Shown here: positions 58,505-64,000 of the stretch, piece after piece
Layout: every line of letters begins with the position of its first letter
Numbering within the stretch: position 1 is the first letter of the stretch
NCBI GenBank assembly: GCA_008638375.1
Contig: CM018052.1
Span: 5,864,506-5,928,505 of the forward strand
DNA: 64,000 nt
Direction: 5' to 3'
Source of the DNA: Nyssa sinensis
Lineage: Eukaryota > Streptophyta > Magnoliopsida > Cornales > Nyssaceae
Notes under the pieces: model-generated
Seen by the model: the letters and a program-made list of their open reading frames with translations, nothing else
What the model was told of the DNA's origin: nothing
Database searches by the model: none
Position numbers and translations under genes: made by a program

Positions 58505-58717
58505 GAATGCACAGCTGTGTGCGTGTGAAGGGTGAGTGGACTGTGGGTGTAACCCACATACATCATGTGTGATTAAGTGTATGCCATGTGGGAATGAAGC
58601 ATGCAACAGGTGTAGAAAACAAAAACAAAAAAGAAAGGAGAAATCAGAATTAAGTGGAAGTAAGTAGAAGCATTGAGAAGCATATGCAATGTTAAAGAAG
58701 AATTGAGAAGAAATGAG

Positions 58718-58761
<44 letters not shown>

Positions 58762-59014
58762 GCATGGCAGCCATGTGTGCGTGTGCGTGTGTTCCCATAT
58801 AAAAAAAATGAAACAAAACTAAACAAAACTTAAACCAAACTTCCAATTGACCTTCAGAAACAAAAGAAAAGAAGAATAGAAGGAGGAGGAAGAAGCAAGA
58901 AGAAAACAAAACTGGGGAAATTCTGGAAAAGAAAAGAAAAGCGAAAACAGGTAACAACTAAGTTCTACTACTTCAATTTTTACTCTATATTTACTCCATA
59001 TTGTTGTAGATTAA

Positions 59015-59238
59015 CCCCAAGGGGTTGGCTTCGTGGTTGGCGAGCAGGACTTAGGGGCTTGCCCCCCCGAGGTCTCGTGTTCGAGACTGCTGGCCAGCGT
59101 TCCAAACCTTGGGGCCACGGACCGTAGGGCGAAGCCCTGTTTCGGAAGCCTTGTTCGGGGTGGAGGGATTAGTCTCGAGGTGCGCGCAAGCTGGCCCGGG
59201 GATACCCTTCATATCAAAAAAAAACAAAAAAAAAAAAA
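59015..59238 (+). mobile_element. tRNA-derived SINE with perfect 17-bp target duplication
   Basis: 224 bp flanked by ATATTGTTGTAGATTAA at 58,998-59,014 and 59,239-59,255, identical in all 17 bases. The head holds TTGGCTTCGTGGTTGG (A-box-like) and GTCTCGTGTTCGAGACT (B-box-like). The body is GC-rich, unlike its surroundings, and ends CCCTTCATATC plus an A-rich tail. The perfect duplication and fresh tail suggest a fairly recent insertion. The frame 59,033-59,392 is a shadow. Confidence 0.9.
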
Positions 59239-62170
59239 ATATTGTTGTAGATTAAATCTTGAACCATTTGGAACCAAAACCATTAAAGAAAATCCAAGAA
59301 AAGCAACCTGTAACTCACTGTCAAAAATAGGACAATATCAAGTTGAACTAACCTTGGTTTTGTACATAGAAACAGGTAGGAAACTCTGTTAGAAATCCAA
59401 AATAGTTGGAATCATGAAAAATGGTCAACAAATGACCATTTTATGGCCAAAATAACCAAAGTGGTACATCACTAGAAAATGTATATGGGTGTAAAAAACT
59501 GAGCTATTTGAGGCCCAAAATTGTTCTAAATGACTCCTTGAAGGTCCTAAGATCGATTTGATATAACAAGCTCCAAAAACAGACGTCAAAACAAGGAGAA
59601 AAAGTAGAAAAAATATGCGCAGTCCAGCGTCAGCGCCGGAAAAGATACCGAAATAGTGGCCGAAAAAGCGTGCGGGCAAGATGGGTTCTTTTAAGTCAGG
59701 TGGGTCAGATTTGGGCCGGGTCAAGTCGAAACCCGACCGGATGTGAGTTGGGTAAGTTGCACTACGTCATTTTGAGGGTGAAAGATTTAATTTAAAAATA
59801 CAAAACAGGCTGTTTTGTGGCAAGGATAAGAAATCAGAAATCTTAAATAGGAATAACCTAAACCTTAGATAAGGAGTATAACAGGAATAGGTTATTCTAG
59901 TTCTCTGAGGTAGCCTAGACAAGTCGGTTCAGGGGCTATTGGGGCCGGTCTAGGGTTTTGACCCAAGAACCCACTGGTTCAATGATTTAAATTAAAAATA
60001 AATAAACTAGAACTTTATCAATTTACAATTTGACCCCTGAACCTTTAGAAAATTCAGTTCTGGCCCAAGATTTGAAAAATTAATTCAAATAAACCCTTGA
60101 AAAATAATTAAATTATTTTATAAATAGGGTAAAATATAAATAAAGCAAATAAAGTCCAAATGGAGATCCAAAAAAGACTATCTTAACATTCTTGGACGTT
60201 TCAAACACAATGGAAATGTCAGATTGGACATTCGGGGACTCCGGAGTGATCCCACCATAGGATGTAAAGTTATCAAAATATCCTTAATACAAAACGAAGC
60301 CCAAATAAAGTCCAAATTGGACGAAATTGATACCAGCGGAGGCCTAAATAATTGTGAACTTGTATGAATGACTAAATAGTGATTCAAGGTCAAAATTTCA
60401 TAAAATATAAAATGACCAAACTACCCCTAAGCATAGAAAACACACAGTAGAGGTCGAATAAATTCTAAAAGAGGGCCAATCTGATATATGTGACTGTCAT
60501 AAGCATAATTATGAAAATTGAGAGTCGAGATAAGACTTCAGAATAGTCAAAGTATAAAATAGGAAATGATCGATGTGTACCAAAAATTGAAAACAAATAC
60601 CAAATGAGATCCAAAAGACTCGAAAAGTTATATATAAGACCCGGTAATAAACTAAAAAGTGACGAATATGTCCTTGTGACTGAATGAGTTTAACAGAAGT
60701 ATAAAGATGAAATAAATACTGATTCAATATGTTATATATTTTTAATCCATGATTATAGGACCATTCAAATGACGGGAAATGGAAAGAAAGCTATGGAAAA
60801 GCTATTGCAATAACCGGATGGAAATGCAATATTAAGAACTTAAGGTAAGTAACTCCTATGCTTTAATATGGGTTATTCCTAGTCAAGTCACATTCATTTT
60901 CAAATGTTGCCAAAATTTGTACTCTATTTTGAACTTGATTTCTCCAATTTGATGCCAATTGACTTGTGATTATTTGTTTATGCCTGTACTTTGGATTCGA
61001 TTTACTTGCTTATATGATTTTGAGAACTTGATTACCAACACTTGAGAATAACCGTGCCTTCATACCATGTTATGATCTTGTGATATATCTTATTGATGAA
61101 AATCTTGTTGTTCCATACACTTTATGTCTCGTTGATTGAGATTTTGACTGTTTCATACAATTGTACATCCCATGTGGAATTTTAAATTTTGATGATCATG
61201 ATATTTTCTAAGTGCTTGGGGTTGTGCTCAGTCACAATGGCCCATCCATTCATAGATTGCGTGGTGGACTCGTGGGGTCATTTGTGTCCTTTGGGGACTT
61301 GAGGTGAAAGAGCTCTAGCCCTATTTAGTAAACCCGAAAGAGAGAGGTAGACCTGAATGTGCATTTCTGGGGGTATGCCAGGCCCCGTTCTATTTACGCA
61401 TCTGTTTTGTTAGAACTCGATAATGACATTTTTGCATTCATTGGATGATCATATTCTATGCCCAAAGAATGATCATATTATTGCAAGCATGATACAATTT
61501 TGATTAGCTAACGAGTTTGTGGTAGCGAATCATCATGTTAGGCTAGATCCCATTTTGGATGATTTTGTCATCATTTTCTTGTATCATATTGTGGGATAAG
61601 CCTTTTTGGACCCTCGAGTCATTATTGCTTTATCTTAGTGATTGGCTATATGATATCTTTTTCTTTTATATTCTTGTGGACTAACCTTGACCCATCGCAA
61701 AGCTAGGAATTTACTTACTGAGCTAAGTTAGCTCACTCCTTACTTATGAACATTTTTCAGATGGCCCTATAAGGGATGAAATGCAATGAGATAACTAGTG
61801 GAGCTAGTGAAGCACAAATGATTAACACTGATGATATGAACTCCAAGTCAAAGTTGACCATGTACTCTGTAAGGTTAAGTTCAAAATTGTGTATTATAGT
61901 ATTGCATCATTAGTGTTGAGGTTAGCCCAGTATGTCGGATCACCATGATTAAATTGTACTTAGAGATATTCAGATTGTTGGTCATTGGAGATGAGCTTTT
62001 GATCAGGTAAATTGCATTTGGTGTAGCTTTCGCATTAAATAATTTATTGATTTATGATTTACTAATATGATTTATCAGTCTATGCGATTCATTTGATTTT
62101 GTATGCCTGTTCGTGTGGCAGTGTCAGTCGTTGCCCTTAATCCGCTTAGGGTGGGTTTCGAGTCACGACA

Positions 62171-64000
62171 CCATTCATGGACTTCGACCCGTAGGTCCAT
62201 AAAAAGTATCGAATGGATATTGTGACTGAGCACAATTCCGGGTATTCATAATATATCATGATTATCATAATTCCATGAAGGGTGCACATATATGGAATAT
62301 CTTTCATTTTTTTTCTCAATAGTGGGAACATAACAGTTAGCCTTTCAAGGCATGGTACAAAGTGTACAATATTTATGATCAAGATATGGCAGTCAAATAA
62401 TGTCCACAAGATAGAACAAGTATCACATTGTGGAATCAATAAGCATCAGGTACGTATAAGAGTACAACTTTGGCAGTAAAAGAAATAACCATGGCTGAGA
62501 ATACCACATGTAAGATATCGGGGTTTTACTTAAAACAACCAAATGCCTAACAAGTTCCATAAGATAGGACAAGTATCAATTTGTGGAATCAATCAATGTC
62601 AAGTAGGTATAAGAGTACAATTTGGCAGTATCAAAAAATAAACTATGACATGGCTAAGAAAAATCGCATAGAGCTTTGGGGTTTACTTACAACAATCAAA
62701 TGCTCAATAAGCTCCACAAGATAGAATAAACATGAAATTGTGGAAATCAATAATATTGGGTATGTATAAGAGTACAACTTGGCAGTAAAAAGGAATAACA
62801 TGGCTAGGAACAACCATATGCAAGAGTTGAGGGCTTTACTTACCTTTAACAGTTCGTTCTTTCTCAGTAATTAGTCACTTTCCCTTTTCCTTTCGAAGTC
62901 CCTATCCTATGAAACGGACCCTACCATTTGATTTAGAATGCCCAAAATAATAGGATTACACTATACTTTCAATTTATTTGGACTTTGGAAACAATTATAA
63001 TAATTAACTTAATTTATTTAATTTATTTATTTCAATAATGTTATATATTAGTTAAAGTAAAATGTAACCACACGTGCCTTAATGGCACGGTGGTTCGCGT
63101 TTGAGGTTTAAGTGCCCATACACTTAAAGGTCGAAGGATTAAAACTTGGGGGCAGCAGCCCCTTTTATTTTTCAAACTATTTTTAAACCAAACAGTGGAT
63201 AGGGGTTTAAAACAAGGATATGTTATCCTTATTCTGAATAGGGTTAATAAATCAATTTATTAACTCCGAAACCAATCACCCTTAATTCAATTTTAAAATA
63301 AAACCTAAAACTGCATCGTTTTGAATATAACCCAACCCATTTCATTCCGGGTTGGGGTTTGACCCAACTCCGACCCATAACTGACCCTGCCACTGTTCTT
63401 CTTCTCCAACGCCGATCAACATTTTTTGGTGGAATGCCGGTGTCGGCCCAACGGGATTTGAACCCATATTTTCCAAGGGTTCTACTTCTAAAACTGGTTT
63501 TGGGTTTCATTCATCGGAAATGGCCGAAATAGGGAAACCAATGCCTGCTCCGGCGAGTCACGGTTTTTCGGCCACCCTTTTTCTTTCTATTTCATGGCTT
63601 TCTAGTCATCATTTTTTTTTCCAATTTTTCTTCCCTTCCACTTCTAGGATTGAGGGGAACAATTCCCTGATCCTTAAATGGTTTAAAACCATCAAAATCT
63701 ATGGAACCCGAATTTAGCACCAAACTTGCAACTAGGCTTCTCTCCCTCATTTCTCCACCATTTTACCCACGATTTCTTCCTAAAGTTTCCATTTTCCATC
63801 TAGATTATGGCTCTATATTCATTTGGAAGCTTTCACATGAATTTAAGAAAATTTAGAAACTAAATTTCGGTTAAGAACTTACCTCTTTTCTTTGCAACAA
63901 ACTTGCTGTTTTCCTCCTCATTCCTTCCTTCTTCTTCTTCCTTCCTTGGTTTCTCTTTTCTTGCTTTTCTTTTCTCCTACTGTATGCAATGTATGCATGC
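62171..64000 (-). mobile_element. Giant LTR unit G (minus), continuation to the window end
   Basis: Resumes G after unit F. In reverse orientation it follows the upstream part of the LTR, with segments recognisable from B (the GGGTCGG-rich stretch near 63,340-63,380; compare 14,800-14,840). It continues past the window edge, so its TGTAA end is not seen. 63,244-63,510 and 63,520-63,717 are chance frames. A short tRNA-like phrase lies near 63,080-63,160. Confidence 0.6.

Larger units (their letters stand above)
57786..62170 (+). mobile_element. Giant solo LTR unit F, 4,385 bp, inserted in G
   Basis: TGTAACGCCCCGACC to GAGTCACGACA, flanked by CCATT at 57,781-57,785 and 62,171-62,175. Both flanks are unit G. 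Without its nested SINE and the SINE duplication it is about 4.14 kb. It aligns with D along its length: start, tRNA-like module, long AT and GA microsatellites (58,368-58,397, 58,455-58,503, 58,723-58,759), then the shared last 2 kb. No protein domains. Confidence 0.8.

Noticed and set aside
63080..63165. Possible third SINE (GCACGGTGG A-box-like phrase)
   Set aside because: No convincing B box, tail or flanking duplication could be found.

Overview
The window is plant nuclear DNA, almost certainly from a eudicot with a repeat-rich genome. It holds one ordinary host gene, a three-exon bZIP60-type transcription factor on the minus strand at 50.9-53.4 kb. Nearly everything else is nested, decayed retrotransposon sequence. 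There are no operons, rRNA genes, true tRNA genes, CRISPR arrays or bacterial genes. All calls come from reading the sequence; no database search was possible.

Layout. (1) 1-11,069: a Ty3/gypsy element (here Gy1), broken and missing most of its pol. Its gag is split by a 6.2 kb insertion (A, 2,061-8,233, duplication TGGAG). A carries in turn a solo LTR of the Gy1 family (5,706-6,631, duplication TAGTT). (2) 11,070-13,159: AT-rich sequence with nothing recognisable. (3) 13,160-33,362: parts of giant LTRs (B, C1, C2) around a large Tat-type Ty3/gypsy element (16,782 to about 28,700). That element has gag, protease, RT, two RNase H regions and integrase, then a 33-bp tandem array and antisense ORFs; its 3' LTR is missing. 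(4) 33,363-49,587: a giant LTR (D) preceded by a polypurine tract. It is interrupted by an almost full-length L1-type LINE (33.9-40.3 kb) and by another giant solo LTR, E (41,301-46,710, duplication GTTAA). (5) 49,588-56,756: the gene island with bZIP60, a SINE with 17-bp duplications, and a probable copia/SIRE-like LTR relic. (6) 56,757-64,000: giant LTR G on the minus strand, split by giant solo LTR F (57,786-62,170, duplication CCATT), which itself contains a SINE with perfect 17-bp duplications.

The repeat units A to G share TGTAAYRCCC...TGACA ends, 5-bp target duplications where both ends are visible, no protein coding, and in D an adjacent polypurine tract. I read them as giant LTRs of about 4-5.4 kb from one Ty3/gypsy group with two 3'-end subtypes, mostly left as solo LTRs. 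They contain 134-bp, about 145-bp and 66-bp tandem arrays and an antisense tRNA-like module with A and B boxes.

The most biologically interesting points are these. The bZIP60 gene has a second reading frame in exon 3, as expected if its mRNA is processed by IRE1 during ER stress. Catalytic Asp-to-Asn changes occur in three separate retroelement active sites, together with many stops that look like C-to-T changes. The pol coding region of Gy1 runs into its LTR. The Tat element carries antisense genes with a 743-bp internal duplication. I found no convincing evidence of a wholly new biological system.
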